Below, one piece after another: positions 44,112 to 53,105 of a stretch of 64,000 bases of DNA (its first letter is position 1; each line of letters opens with the position of its first letter). A program made the position numbers and the translations under genes. Location: the NCBI GenBank assembly GCA_963721065.1, contig CAVRHO010000008.1, positions 62,001-126,000 on the forward strand, written 5' to 3'. Below the pieces are notes generated by a model. It did not search any database. It was not told the origin of the DNA and saw nothing but the letters and a program-made list of their open reading frames with translations. This stretch comes from CAWBLP01 sp963721065. GTDB taxonomy: Bacteria > Pseudomonadota > Alphaproteobacteria > Acetobacterales > Acetobacteraceae.

Positions 44112-45169
44112 CCCTGGAAGGACAAATCGCGCTGGTCACCGGCGGATCGCGCGGTATCGGGCGGGCCACGGCACTGGCCTTCGCGGCGGAAGGCGCGGAT
44201 ATCGCGTTCTGCCACCTGGACGATGACGCGCAGGCGGAAACGACGGCGGGCGAGATCGCGGCGCTGGGTCGGCGGGTACTGCACCGGTCGGTGGATGTGG
44301 CCGACACCGCGGCGACGCGCGCGTTCGCCGCGGCGGCCGCCGAGACGCTGGGGCCGATCGATATCCTGTTCAACAATGCCGGGATCAACATCCGCAAGCC
44401 GTTCGAGACCTACACCGAAGCCGAGTTCGACCGGATCGTCGATGTGCACGTGAAGGGCATGTTCTTCATGGCGCAGGCGGTCTATCCGGCCATGGCGGCG
44501 CGCGGCCGCGGCTGCATCATCAACGTCGCGTCGCAGCGGGCGCTGAAGGGGGCGGTGAACGCGTCGGTGTACTCGGCCGCCAAGGCAGCCATCATCGGCT
44601 TCACGCGCGCGCTGTCGTGGGAAGCGGCGCCGAAGGGCGTGCGGGTGAATGCGGTCGCGCCGGGGCCGGTGGAGACCGACCTGACGGCGACGATGACGCC
44701 GCAGGATCGCCAGGCGTTCATCGACGCGCTTCCGGTGCACCGCTTCGGCCGGCCGGAGGAAATCGCCGCCACGGCGCTGCTGCTGGCGGGGCCGCAGGGT
44801 GGGTTCTACGTGGGGGCGTGCCTGTCGCCGAACGGCGGCGATGTGATGTACCTGACACCAACCGACGTTTCGTCTGGCCGACGCCAGTCCTTCATGTCAT
44901 GGCCGGGCTCGACCCGGCCATCGACACCGGAACGATCGGGTCGGGATGTAGTGGAACACGCCTGGACGGGGGTAGATGGCCGGGTCAAGCCCGGCCATGA
45001 CCGGGAGGGGGGGCCTGTCCGCACCCTCTGCCGTTCGCACTCTCTGCCGCGCACACTCTCTGCCGTTCGCACGCTTTGCCGTTCGCACGCTTTGCCGTTC
45101 GCACGCTTTGCCGTTCGCACGCTTTGCCGGCCGCATGCCCTGCCTGTCCGCACGCTCTCAACGCCGTGA
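44108..45169 (+). CDS. SDR oxidoreductase with repeat-encoded C-terminal extension
   Basis: A 353-residue short-chain dehydrogenase/reductase. The normal enzyme occupies about residues 1-250: TGGSRGIGRATALAFAAEG, NNAG, Ser142 (NVASQR), Tyr155 and Lys159 (VYSAAKAA), and PGPVETDL. It ends as expected around GGDVMY (residue 248). About 100 further residues follow without a stop; they are read through R1 copy 3 and the 16-bp tandem array, giving a 16-residue repeat (VRTLCRSHALPFARFA). The extension has no family resemblance. Its ATG overlaps the stop of the DUF2332 gene. NADPH or NADH preference and substrate are unknown. Confidence 0.85.
   Translation: MTLEGQIALVTGGSRGIGRATALAFAAEGADIAFCHLDDDAQAETTAGEIAALGRRVLHRSVDVADTAATRAFAAAAAETLGPIDILFNNAGINIRKPFETYTEAEFDRIVDVHVKGMFFMAQAVYPAMAARGRGCIINVASQRALKGAVNASVYSAAKAAIIGFTRALSWEAAPKGVRVNAVAPGPVETDLTATMTPQDRQAFIDALPVHRFGRPEEIAATALLLAGPQGGFYVGACLSPNGGDVMYLTPTDVSSGRRQSFMSWPGSTRPSTPERSGRDVVEHAWTGVDGRVKPGHDREGGPVRTLCRSHSLPRTLSAVRTLCRSHALPFARFAVRTLCRPHALPVRTLSTP
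44895..45001. repeat. R1 palindromic element, copy 3 (inverted)
   Basis: CATGGCCGGGCTCGACCCGG at the left and ATGGCCGGGTCAAGCCCGGC at the right, with ATCGACACCGGAACGATCGG inside, the reverse complement of the core in copies 1 and 2. It lies inside the open frame of the SDR gene and supplies part of its C-terminal extension. Confidence 0.85.
45017..45160. repeat. tandem array, 16-bp unit
   Basis: At least four perfect copies of TGCCGTTCGCACGCTT (45061-45124) within about nine degenerate ones. Since 16 is not a multiple of three, reading it as protein gives a 48-base, 16-residue cycle, which keeps the SDR frame open until TGA at 45167. Confidence 0.9.
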
Positions 45170-45270
45170 ACCTCGCACCCGCCACGACGTGGTGGCGGGC
45201 GTTGCCCGTGACTCAGAGGCGACGTCGGCGGCCATGAGAAAAGACGACGGCCGGCTCCGGGCACATCGGC

Positions 45271-46617
45271 CTATCCGGCCGGTGGAACGCCCGCCTCGGC
45301 CAGTGCCACGGCCTGTCGTGCCGCCAGCGTGCGTTCGTCGAAATCCGCGATCAGGTCGTGGAACATGCGGCTCCAGTTCAGTTCCGCGCGCAACCGGACG
45401 AAGACGCCACCCAGGCCGATCGCCGAGCGGTCCATCAGCACGAATTCGCGCGGTGGTTTCACGCCGCCGGTGCGGCGCAATCCGGCATGCACACGTTCCG
45501 CGACTTCGCGGCCGAACTGCGGATCGTCGGTTTCCTGGATGCGGCGGACGCGGTCTTCCACCAAAGGTTCGTAGAGGAAGCGCGCCCACAGGTTCAGCAC
45601 TTCCATCTTTTCCTTGGACAGGTCGGTGAAGCCCCACGTCTCGTAGGCGTGGTGTGCCTTGGCGTCGTCATTGTCGCGCACGGCTTCGAACAGGTCGATC
45701 ACGCCGCGCACGAACTTGGCCTGGAACACGCGGATCGCACCGAAATCCAGCAGGTTGATCGCGTTGTCCGCGCAGACCTGGTAGTTCCCGAGATGCGGGT
45801 CACCATGGATAACGCCGTAGCGATAGAACGGCACGTACCACGCGCGGAACAGGCCTTCCGCGATGCGGTTGCGTTCCTCCTGCGAGCAGTCCTCCTCAAG
45901 CCGCTGGGACAGCGAGCGGCCTTCCAGCCAGGTCATGGTCAGCAGTCGCTTGGTGCAGTACTCGGGGATCGGCTTCGGCACATGCACCAGCGGATCGCCG
46001 GCCAGCATGATGCCGTACAGCCGCATCTGCGCGGCCTCGCGCTCGTAATCGAGTTCCTCACGCAGGCGCTGGGAGAGTTCCTTGTAGATCTCCTCATGCT
46101 GAATGGCATTGTCCATGCGGTGATACACCGCCATGGCCAGCCGCAACTGCCGCAGGTCGGCTTCCACCGTGCTGGGCATGTCGGGGTATTGCAGCTTGCA
46201 GGCCACGTCGGTGCCGTCGGGCAGGCGGGCCCGGTGCACCTGGCCGAGGGAGGCCGCCGCCGCCGCGTCGTGGCCGAAGGTTGTGAACCGGGACTGCCAG
46301 TCGGGGCCAAGCTCCGTTACCATGCGGCGGCGTACGAAAGCCCAGCCCATGGGTGGTGCATTGGACTGCAGATGCGCGAGTTCCGCAGCGTATTCCGCGG
46401 GCAGCGCGTCGGGAACCGTGGACAGGAACTGCGCCACCTTCATCAGCGGGCCTTTCAGGCCGCCGAGGATCGTGCGCAGGTCCTCTGCGTGCGCAGCACG
46501 GTCGGTCTTGATGCCCAGCACGCGCTCGCCGGCGACGCGCGCGGCAATGCCGCCGACGGCGCCCGAGGTGCGGGCGAAGCGGCGGATTTCTCCGAAGAGG
46601 TTGCTGCGGTCAGACAT
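45271..46617 (-). CDS. ABC1/AarF/UbiB-family atypical kinase-like protein
   Basis: A 448-residue protein of the ABC1 family. Features: LMKVAQFLSTVPDALPAEY (KxGQ-like element), AAAAASLGQVHRARLPDG, VACKLQYP (ATP-binding Lys), YGVIHGDPHLGNY (catalytic loop) and LLDFGAIR (metal-binding DFG). The usual KxGQ is KVAQ here. UbiB-like members support ubiquinone synthesis; this one is closer to the soluble group as it lacks clear C-terminal transmembrane helices. The next gene downstream is the SDR region on the opposite strand. Confidence 0.87.
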   Translation of the reverse strand: MSDRSNLFGEIRRFARTSGAVGGIAARVAGERVLGIKTDRAAHAEDLRTILGGLKGPLMKVAQFLSTVPDALPAEYAAELAHLQSNAPPMGWAFVRRRMVTELGPDWQSRFTTFGHDAAAAASLGQVHRARLPDGTDVACKLQYPDMPSTVEADLRQLRLAMAVYHRMDNAIQHEEIYKELSQRLREELDYEREAAQMRLYGIMLAGDPLVHVPKPIPEYCTKRLLTMTWLEGRSLSQRLEEDCSQEERNRIAEGLFRAWYVPFYRYGVIHGDPHLGNYQVCADNAINLLDFGAIRVFQAKFVRGVIDLFEAVRDNDDAKAHHAYETWGFTDLSKEKMEVLNLWARFLYEPLVEDRVRRIQETDDPQFGREVAERVHAGLRRTGGVKPPREFVLMDRSAIGLGGVFVRLRAELNWSRMFHDLIADFDERTLAARQAVALAEAGVPPAG

Positions 46618-46728
46618 GGCGGGCGAGAGGCCGGCGCGGTGAAGAAACGGACTCCTTCTTCGCTTGCAGGCTTGGGCCGCAAAACGGACCAGGCCTGAGG
46701 GAAGGGGGCGTCGTGCTGCTGACGTCGC

Positions 46729-48513
46729 TCACCGCGCCGCCTCCAGTTCGTCGATGAACCCGCCGATCACGCCCAGGCCCTTCTTCCAGAACGCCGGGTC
46801 GGACGCGTCGAGGCCGAACGGGGCCAGCAGTTCCTTGTGGCGCTTGGTGCCGCCGGCGCGCAGCATGTCCAGGTACTTCGCCTGGAAGCCGGGATGCCCC
46901 GACTGGAACACCGAGTACAGCGCATTCACCAGGCAGTCGCCGAAGGCGTAGGCGTACACGTAGAACGGCGAGTGGATGAAGTGCGGCACATACGACCAGA
47001 AAACATTGTATTCCGGCGTGAACTCGAACGCCGGCCCCAGGCTTTCGGTCTGCACCTGCATCCAGATCTCGCCGATCCGCTCGGGCAGCAACTCGCCCTG
47101 GCGGCGCTCGTCATGCACCAGCGTTTCGAACCGGTAGAACGCGATCTGGCGCACCACCGTGTTCAGCATGTCCTCCACCTTCGCCGCCAGCATGATGCGC
47201 CGCTGCTTCGCATCCGCGGCATCCAGCAACGCACGGAAGGTGAGCATCTCACCGAATACGCTGGCGGTTTCCGCCAGGGTCAGCGGCGTGCCGGACATCA
47301 GGTAGCCCTGCGCGCCGGCCAGCACCTGGTGCACGCCGTGCCCCAGCTCGTGCGCCAGCGTCATCACGTCGCGCGTGCGGCCGTGATAGTTCAGCAGCAG
47401 GTAGGGATGCGCGCTTGGCACCGTCGGATGCGCGAAGGCGCCGCCGGCCTTGCCCGGCTTCAGCGTCGCATCGATCCACGCACTGTCGAAGAATCGCTTG
47501 CCCACGCGCGCCAGGTCCGGGCTGAACGCGCCATACGCGCTGAGCACCCGCTCGCGCGCCTCGTTCCAGTCGATCTTGCGGTCGTCGTCTTCCGGCAGCG
47601 GCGCGTTGCGGTCCCAGTGCATCAGCTTGGGAAGGCCGAGCCACTTTGCTTTCATCTGGTAGTAGCGGTGCGACAGGCTGGGGAATTCGTCGCGCACCGC
47701 GGTGACCAGCGCGTCCACCACCTCGTCTTCCACCATGTTGGCGCGGTTGCGCGCGCTGGTGGGGCGCGGGTAGTGGCGCCAGGTGTCGATGATCTCCTTG
47801 TCCTTCGCCAACGTATTCGTGATCAGCGAGAACAGGCGGATGCGGTCGCCGAACGCGGTGCCGATCGCCTTGCCCGCCGCTTCGCGCACGCTGCGGTCGC
47901 CGTCGGACAGCTTGTTCAGCGCGGCGGAGACCGTGAGCGCCTCGCCCTGCACGGGGATGCGCATGCCGGCGACGGTCTCGTCGAACAGGCGGCTCCAGGC
48001 GCTGTGGCCGGTGACCTCCTTCTCGTGCAGCAGCTTTTCCAGGTCGTCGGACAACTGGTGCGGGCGGAACACGCGCAGGTCACGCAGCCAGGGGCGCCAG
48101 CGGGCCAGCGGCTCCTCCGCCAGCTTCGTTTCCAGCAGCGCATCGTCCAGCCGGTTCAGCTCCAGCGTGAAGAACAGCAGGTGGGAGCTGATGGCGGTGA
48201 CCCGCTCGCTGACCGTCTGGTAGAAGCGGCCCAGCGCCGGATCGGTGGAGTCGCCGCTGAACAGAAGCTGGGCGTAGGACATCAGGCGGCCGAGACCTTC
48301 CTCGATCCGCTCGTATTCGGCGATCGCGGCGGCGAGAGCGGCACCGGACAGGCTTCCCAGCTTTCCCTCATAGGTCGTGGCGAAGACCTGCGCCTGCTGC
48401 TCCGCCTGGGACAGGTCGGCGTTGACGGCGGGATCGTCGGGGCCGGGATACAGATCGGTCAGGTCCCAGCTTGGCAGCGTCGCGGCGCTGGCCTGGGTCT
48501 CGGTGGCGCTCAT
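46729..48513 (-). CDS. M3 family oligoendopeptidase (PepF-like)
   Basis: A 594-residue zinc peptidase of family M3. The metal site HELGH lies at residues 388-392 (MTLAHELGHGVHQVLAG), with the third ligand Glu in TLAETASVFGEML about 25 residues on. N-terminal helical lid: SWDLTDLYPG, LSQAEQQAQVFATTYEGKL. C-terminal YVYAYAFGDCLVNALYSVFQ is typical. It degrades short peptides in the cytoplasm. ATG at 48513 has AAGGA eight bases upstream and is preferred to 48552. It is divergent from the acyl-CoA ligase gene. Confidence 0.92.
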   Translation of the reverse strand: MSATETQASAATLPSWDLTDLYPGPDDPAVNADLSQAEQQAQVFATTYEGKLGSLSGAALAAAIAEYERIEEGLGRLMSYAQLLFSGDSTDPALGRFYQTVSERVTAISSHLLFFTLELNRLDDALLETKLAEEPLARWRPWLRDLRVFRPHQLSDDLEKLLHEKEVTGHSAWSRLFDETVAGMRIPVQGEALTVSAALNKLSDGDRSVREAAGKAIGTAFGDRIRLFSLITNTLAKDKEIIDTWRHYPRPTSARNRANMVEDEVVDALVTAVRDEFPSLSHRYYQMKAKWLGLPKLMHWDRNAPLPEDDDRKIDWNEARERVLSAYGAFSPDLARVGKRFFDSAWIDATLKPGKAGGAFAHPTVPSAHPYLLLNYHGRTRDVMTLAHELGHGVHQVLAGAQGYLMSGTPLTLAETASVFGEMLTFRALLDAADAKQRRIMLAAKVEDMLNTVVRQIAFYRFETLVHDERRQGELLPERIGEIWMQVQTESLGPAFEFTPEYNVFWSYVPHFIHSPFYVYAYAFGDCLVNALYSVFQSGHPGFQAKYLDMLRAGGTKRHKELLAPFGLDASDPAFWKKGLGVIGGFIDELEAAR

Positions 48514-48639
48514 GCCGGGGGTTCCTTGGGGCCGGGTGCGTTCTTCCTGCATGTAAGGTAGTAGGGGCGCCCGTCAAAGGGTTGCAGCCGCGTCAGGTCT
48601 CCTGGAGGAGTCGTCCGGGCGCGGCGCAGCGGCCCGGCT

Positions 48640-50368
48640 ATGGGAGAGGACGTGGAGACTTATCCAAGCTGGCCGAACCTGGCCGCCATGATGTTTGCCC
48701 TGGCGCGGTCCTGGCCGGACAAGCCGATGCTGCGGGCCTATCGCGACGGAGCCTGGCAGGGCATCACCTGGGGCGCGTTCGGCCGCATGGCGGCGTCCTG
48801 CGCCCGGCGGCTGCGCGCCGCGGGCGTGTCGGCCGGCGACCGGGTGGTGATCGTGTCGGAGAACCGGCCCGAATACCCGATCGCCGAGACCGCGCTGCTG
48901 GCGATCCGCGCCGTGCCGGTCCCGACCTACACCACCAACACGGTCGAGGATCACGCGCACATCCTGCGCGACTCCGGTGCGCGGGCGGCGATCGTGTCGT
49001 CGGCGGCCCTGGCCGGGCGCCTGCGCCAGGCGGCGCAGCAGGCCGGGGGGCTGGACCTGCTGGTGGTGATGGACGGGCCGCAGGAAGGCGCGGCGGGATC
49101 GCCGCGGCTGCTGCCCTGGGCCGAGCTGGTGTCGGATACCGCATCGCCGGACGACATCGCCCTGGAGGCCGCCGCCATTCCGGCGACGGCGCTGGCCTGC
49201 CTGATCTACACCTCGGGCACCGGCGGCGCGCCCAAGGGGGTGATGCTGCCGCACCGGTCCATCATGTCGAACTGCCGCGGCGCGTTCGAGCTGTTGCGGC
49301 CGCTGCACCTGAAGGACGAGATCTACCTGTCCTACCTGCCGACCTCGCACAGCTATGAGCACACGGTCGGCGTGTTCTTCCTGCCCAGCCTGGGCACCGA
49401 AATCGTGTACTCGCGCGGCGTGGAGCAACTGGCGAGCGACCTGCTGGCCGTGCGGCCTACCATCATGACGGTGGTGCCGCGGGTGCTGGAAGTCATCCGG
49501 GCCCGCGTCCTGACACAGGTAGGGCGCCAGCCGCCGTGGCGGCAACGGCTGTTCCACCAGGCGCTGGAACTCGGGCTTGCGCCGAATCGACGGCAGGCGG
49601 CTGACGCTGCGGGAGCGGCTGCTGGACCGCGTGCTGGACCGGCTGGTGCGCGCCAAGGTGCGCGCCCGGTTCGGCGGCCGGCTGGTGGCGGCGATGTCCG
49701 GCGGTGCCCGGCTGGAGCCGGATGTCGGCCGGTTCTTCCTCGCGCTCGGCATCATGATCATGCAGGGCTACGGGCAGACCGAGGCCGGCCCGGTGATCAG
49801 CGCCAACCCGCCGGACGGGATCCGGATCGACACGGTGGGCAAGCCGCTGCAGGGCGTGGAGGTGCAGATCGCCCCGGACGGCGAGATCCTGGTGCGCGGC
49901 GACCTGGTGATGGACGGCTACTGGCTGCGCCCGGACGAAACCGCCGCGGCGATCGAGGACGGCTGGCTGCACACCGGCGATATCGGCACGCTGGACGACG
50001 ACGGCTACCTGCGCATCACCGACCGCAAGAAGGACATCATCGTCCTGTCCGGCGGCGAGAACGTGTCGCCCGCCAAGGTGGAAGGCATGCTGATGGCCGA
50101 GGCCGAAATCGCGCAGGCGGTGGTGGCCGGCGACGGCCGGTCCGGGCTGACCGCACTGGTGGTGCCGGCCGAGGGCTATGACGAGGTCGCCATTGCTCTG
50201 GCCGTGAGCCGCACCAACCTGCGGCTGTCGGTGACGGAACGGATTCGCCGGCAGGCGGTGGTGGCGCCGTTCACGGTGGAAAACGGGCTGCTGACGCCGA
50301 CGCAGAAGATCCGCCGCATGCTGGTGATTCGCGCCAACGCGGCGACGCTGGCGAAATTGCACGCGTAA
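48640..50368 (+). pseudogene. long-chain acyl-CoA synthetase, frameshifted
   Basis: An AMP-forming acyl-CoA ligase of about 575 residues if repaired. The first frame (48640 to about 49577) gives the ANL N-domain: RVVIVSENRPEYPIAETALLAI, the P-loop YTSGTGGAPKGVMLPHRS, and YLPTSHSYEHTVG. After HQALELG the frame shifts one base; the second frame (from 49578) reads LRERLLDRVLDRLVRAKVRA, FFLALGIMIMQGYGQTEAGPV, GWLHTGDIG, ITDRKKDIIVLSGGENVSP and the C-terminal KIRRMLVIR. Dropping one T at 49577-49578 restores LGLRRIDGRRLT. It activates fatty acids for beta-oxidation or lipids. Expression of the split gene would give a truncated enzyme. Confidence 0.85.
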
Positions 50369-50527
50369 CGCCGTGGCACACTGTGAGCACAGACATGCCA
50401 CCGCTGGTTAAGCCGCACTGATAGACGGAATGTTTACCAGTTCGGCTTAACCAGACGACGCGGCAATGGTGCCGCCACAGGAGCCAGACAATGTCGAATA
50501 TTGTTCTGCGTCTCCGGTGGGGTAGGT

Positions 50528-50557
50528 GGCGGATAGAGCTCTCTATCTCTATCCGCC
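50528..50557. repeat. 11-bp perfect inverted repeat
   Basis: GGCGGATAGAG and CTCTATCCGCC face each other across an eight-base spacer. A second, shorter hairpin (CCGGT..ACCGG) follows directly. It lies in the 360-base gap between the acyl-CoA ligase and the methyltransferase gene; it may be a transcription terminator or an operator. There is no U-tract. Confidence 0.6.
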
Positions 50558-50736
50558 GGTAGCCTATCCACCGGCCCCGGCGGGAAACGGTAACGCGTTC
50601 CCGTCGGGAGCCCGGTAAATCTAATGCCGTCACCTCGATGCTTCAACGGTTTTCCGCTGCTCGCGACGGCTGCATACAGTTGCCTGCCGTGCTGGCGGAA
50701 GGCACGATGCGGCACATCCAATCGCAGGAGTACGCG

Positions 50737-51582
50737 GTGCCCCAGCATACGCAAGCCGTCGCTGATCATTACGCCCGGGGCGGGCTGCTGGACCGCCTGC
50801 TGGATGCGCTGCGCGCCGCCGGCAAGGACATCGAGCGCCTGACCATCGATGACCTGGCAGCGATCGACGAACTGCACTCGCGCCGCCGTCCCGCCACCGA
50901 GGAGCTGGCCCGCATGCTGGCGCCATCCGCCGGCCAGCACGTGATCGACATGGGCAGCGGCCTGGGCGGACCGTCGCGCTACCTGGCGCAGACTTATGGC
51001 TGCCGGGTAACGGGCATCGACCTGACCGAGGACTTTGTTGCCGTCGCGCAGGACCTGACGCGTCGTTGCGGGCTGACAGACCGCGTGACGTTCCGGCAGG
51101 GATCGGTGCTGGCACTGCCCTTCGCCGATGCCAGCTTCGACCTGGCGTGGTCGCAGAGCGTCGCCATGAATATCGCCGACCGCGCCGGATGGTACGCTGA
51201 AATCCGCCGCGTGCTGAAACCGGGTGGGCGCCTGGCGTTGCAGGACGCCGCGCAGGGGGAGGGGGGTGCGCCGCTCTATCCCGTGGTGTGGGCGGATACG
51301 CCGGACACCAGCTTCCTGCACGCGCCGCAGGAGACACGCGCCATGCTGGAAGCAGCCGGTTTCACCGTGCTGGCGTGGGAGGACAACACGCAGGCGGCGC
51401 TGTCGGAAATGGATGCGGCGCGCGCCGCGAACCGCGCACGTCCTGCGCCTGAAGGCCGGCCGCAATTGGGGACGCACCTGGTGCTGGGGGCGAACCTGCG
51501 CGAAAAGGTGCGCAACGGCGAGCGCAATCTGCGGGAACGACGCACCCGCCTGATCAGCGCCGTACTGCAGCGGGAGGCATAG
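50737..51582 (+). CDS. class I SAM-dependent methyltransferase (sterol/glycine-type)
   Basis: A 281-residue methyltransferase. Motif I HVIDMGSGLGGPSRYLA starts at residue 68; TGIDLTEDFVAVAQ, FRQGSVLALPFADASFDLAW and VLKPGGRLALQDAA follow. Overall it resembles glycine-sarcosine, sterol or cyclopropane-related small-molecule methyltransferases and is a close relative in pattern of the 7318-8181 gene. The GTG at 50737 has GCAGGAG six bases upstream and is preferred; ATGs at 50638 and 50707 are upstream alternatives. Three bases separate its stop from the ATG of the epoxide hydrolase, so they form an operon. Confidence 0.8.
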   Translation: MPQHTQAVADHYARGGLLDRLLDALRAAGKDIERLTIDDLAAIDELHSRRRPATEELARMLAPSAGQHVIDMGSGLGGPSRYLAQTYGCRVTGIDLTEDFVAVAQDLTRRCGLTDRVTFRQGSVLALPFADASFDLAWSQSVAMNIADRAGWYAEIRRVLKPGGRLALQDAAQGEGGAPLYPVVWADTPDTSFLHAPQETRAMLEAAGFTVLAWEDNTQAALSEMDAARAANRARPAPEGRPQLGTHLVLGANLREKVRNGERNLRERRTRLISAVLQREA

Positions 51583-51584
51583 TC

Positions 51585-52739
51585 ATGCAGCCACAACCAT
51601 TTGCCCTGTCGGTGCCCGATGCGGCCATCGCCGACCTGAAGCTGCGCCTGGGGAACACGCGGTTTCCCGACCAGGCGCCCGACGAACCCTGGGCGTACGG
51701 CACGGACGTGGACTACATGCGCACGCTGGTGGCGTACTGGCGCGACCGGTTCGACTGGCCGGCACAGGAGGCGCGGCTGAATGCGTTTCCGCAGTACACG
51801 GTGCCGCTTGCCGGCATCAACGTGCATTTCCTGCACGTGCCGGGAAACGGGCCGGCGCCGATGCCGCTGCTGCTGTCGCACGGCTGGCCCGGATCGGTGT
51901 TCGAATTCCTCGAGCTGATACCGCGGCTGACCGATCCGGCGCGGTTCGGTGGCGACCCGGCCGACGCGTTTACCGTGGTGGCGCCGTCGCTGCCTGGCTA
52001 CGGCCTGTCGTTCTCGCCGGGGCAGAAGCGGTTCGCCCTCCCCGAAATCGGCGACTGCTTCGCCGCGCTGATGACCGACGTGCTCGGCTATCAGCGCTTC
52101 GTTGCGCAGGGCGGTGACTGGGGATCGTTCGTGACGTCGTATCTCGGTGCGGCGTATGCCGACCGTACCGTCGGTATCCATCTCAACCTGCTGCCGATCC
52201 GGCGCGACCCGGACATGGTGAAGAACCCGAGCCCGGAGGAGCAGCGCTTCCTGTCCGAACTGGCGCTGTGGCTGAAGGAGGAGACGGGCTATCAGTGGAT
52301 CCAGGGCACCCGCCCGCAGACGCTGGCGTTCGGCCTGACGGACTCACCGGCCGGGCTGGCGGCCTGGATCGTGGAAAAGTTCCGCACCTGGTCGGACTGC
52401 GGCGGCGATGTGGAGAGCGTGTTCAGCAAGGACGAATTGCTGGCCAACATCAGCCTGTACTGGTTCACCGGCGCGATCGGTTCCTCGTTCTGGCCGTATT
52501 ATGCGCGGATGCACGGGCCATGGCCGATCCCGGACGGCGGAGCGATCCGGGTGCCGATGGGATATTGCGAGTTTCCGCGTGAGATCCTCCGGCCGCCGCG
52601 GTCGCTGGCTGCGCGGGTCTATGCCGATATCCGGCGGTGGAGCGTCATGCCGCGTGGCGGGCACTTCGCCGCCATGGAGCAGCCGGAGGCGCTGGCCGAG
52701 GAACTGAGAGCGTTCGTACGGCCGTTGCGGTCCTCCTGA
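51585..52739 (+). CDS. epoxide hydrolase (alpha/beta hydrolase)
   Basis: A 384-residue enzyme with the N-terminal epoxide-hydrolase domain (FALSVPDAAIADLKLRLGNT, FPQYTVPLAGINVHFLHVPG). Catalytic features: oxyanion HGWPG (99-103), nucleophile Asp178 in QGGDWGS and His in PRGGHFAAMEQPE near the C-terminus. Two Tyr residues in the cap (for example YWFTGAIGSS) would polarise the ring. It opens epoxides to diols by an ester intermediate. It lies directly behind the methyltransferase. Confidence 0.9.
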   Translation: MQPQPFALSVPDAAIADLKLRLGNTRFPDQAPDEPWAYGTDVDYMRTLVAYWRDRFDWPAQEARLNAFPQYTVPLAGINVHFLHVPGNGPAPMPLLLSHGWPGSVFEFLELIPRLTDPARFGGDPADAFTVVAPSLPGYGLSFSPGQKRFALPEIGDCFAALMTDVLGYQRFVAQGGDWGSFVTSYLGAAYADRTVGIHLNLLPIRRDPDMVKNPSPEEQRFLSELALWLKEETGYQWIQGTRPQTLAFGLTDSPAGLAAWIVEKFRTWSDCGGDVESVFSKDELLANISLYWFTGAIGSSFWPYYARMHGPWPIPDGGAIRVPMGYCEFPREILRPPRSLAARVYADIRRWSVMPRGGHFAAMEQPEALAEELRAFVRPLRSS

Positions 52740-52811
52740 CCAGGACCCGCGCCGACGACGTCACCGAGCCGACGACTACGCGGCACGGTCGATCCTCAGG
52801 CAAACCCGACG

Positions 52812-53009
52812 TGATACAAACCCGCGCTGCGCTTGACATGCCGCCAGCCATTCAGCGTCATGGCCGGCGCAGGCGGGCCATCCACATCTCGTGTAGCCGC
52901 CATCAGCACTCGTGTAGCCGCCATCAGCAATAGTCGTGGATGGCCGGCCTCCGCAGACCATGACGGTGAGTTGCCGGACAATGGTCGAACGATACGCGGG
53001 TCGGTATGA
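52812..53009. repeat. R2 element, full copy with outer inverted repeats
   Basis: GTGATACAAACCCGCGCTGC at one end and ATACGCGGGTCGGTATGAG at the other are inverted. Inside, CAGCGTCATGGCCGGCGCAG..GCGGGCCATCCACATCTCG faces AGTCGTGGATGGCCGGCCTC..CGCAGACCATGACGG; the loop has two copies of TCGTGTAGCCGCCATCAGCA. Same architecture as 37798-37977. Confidence 0.8.
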
Positions 53010-53105
53010 GTTCGGGGCCGTCGTTTGGCGACCAGACAGCGCCAGGCTGCGCCGCGTCCCGGGCCTTGGGATATCGGCGCAACCGGCGTGATGTGCAGGC
53101 GCGGG

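Noticed and set aside
45017..45160. DnaA-box or origin-like iteron array
   Set aside because: The 16-bp unit lacks a DnaA-box sequence and lies inside a coding frame; no replication gene is near.
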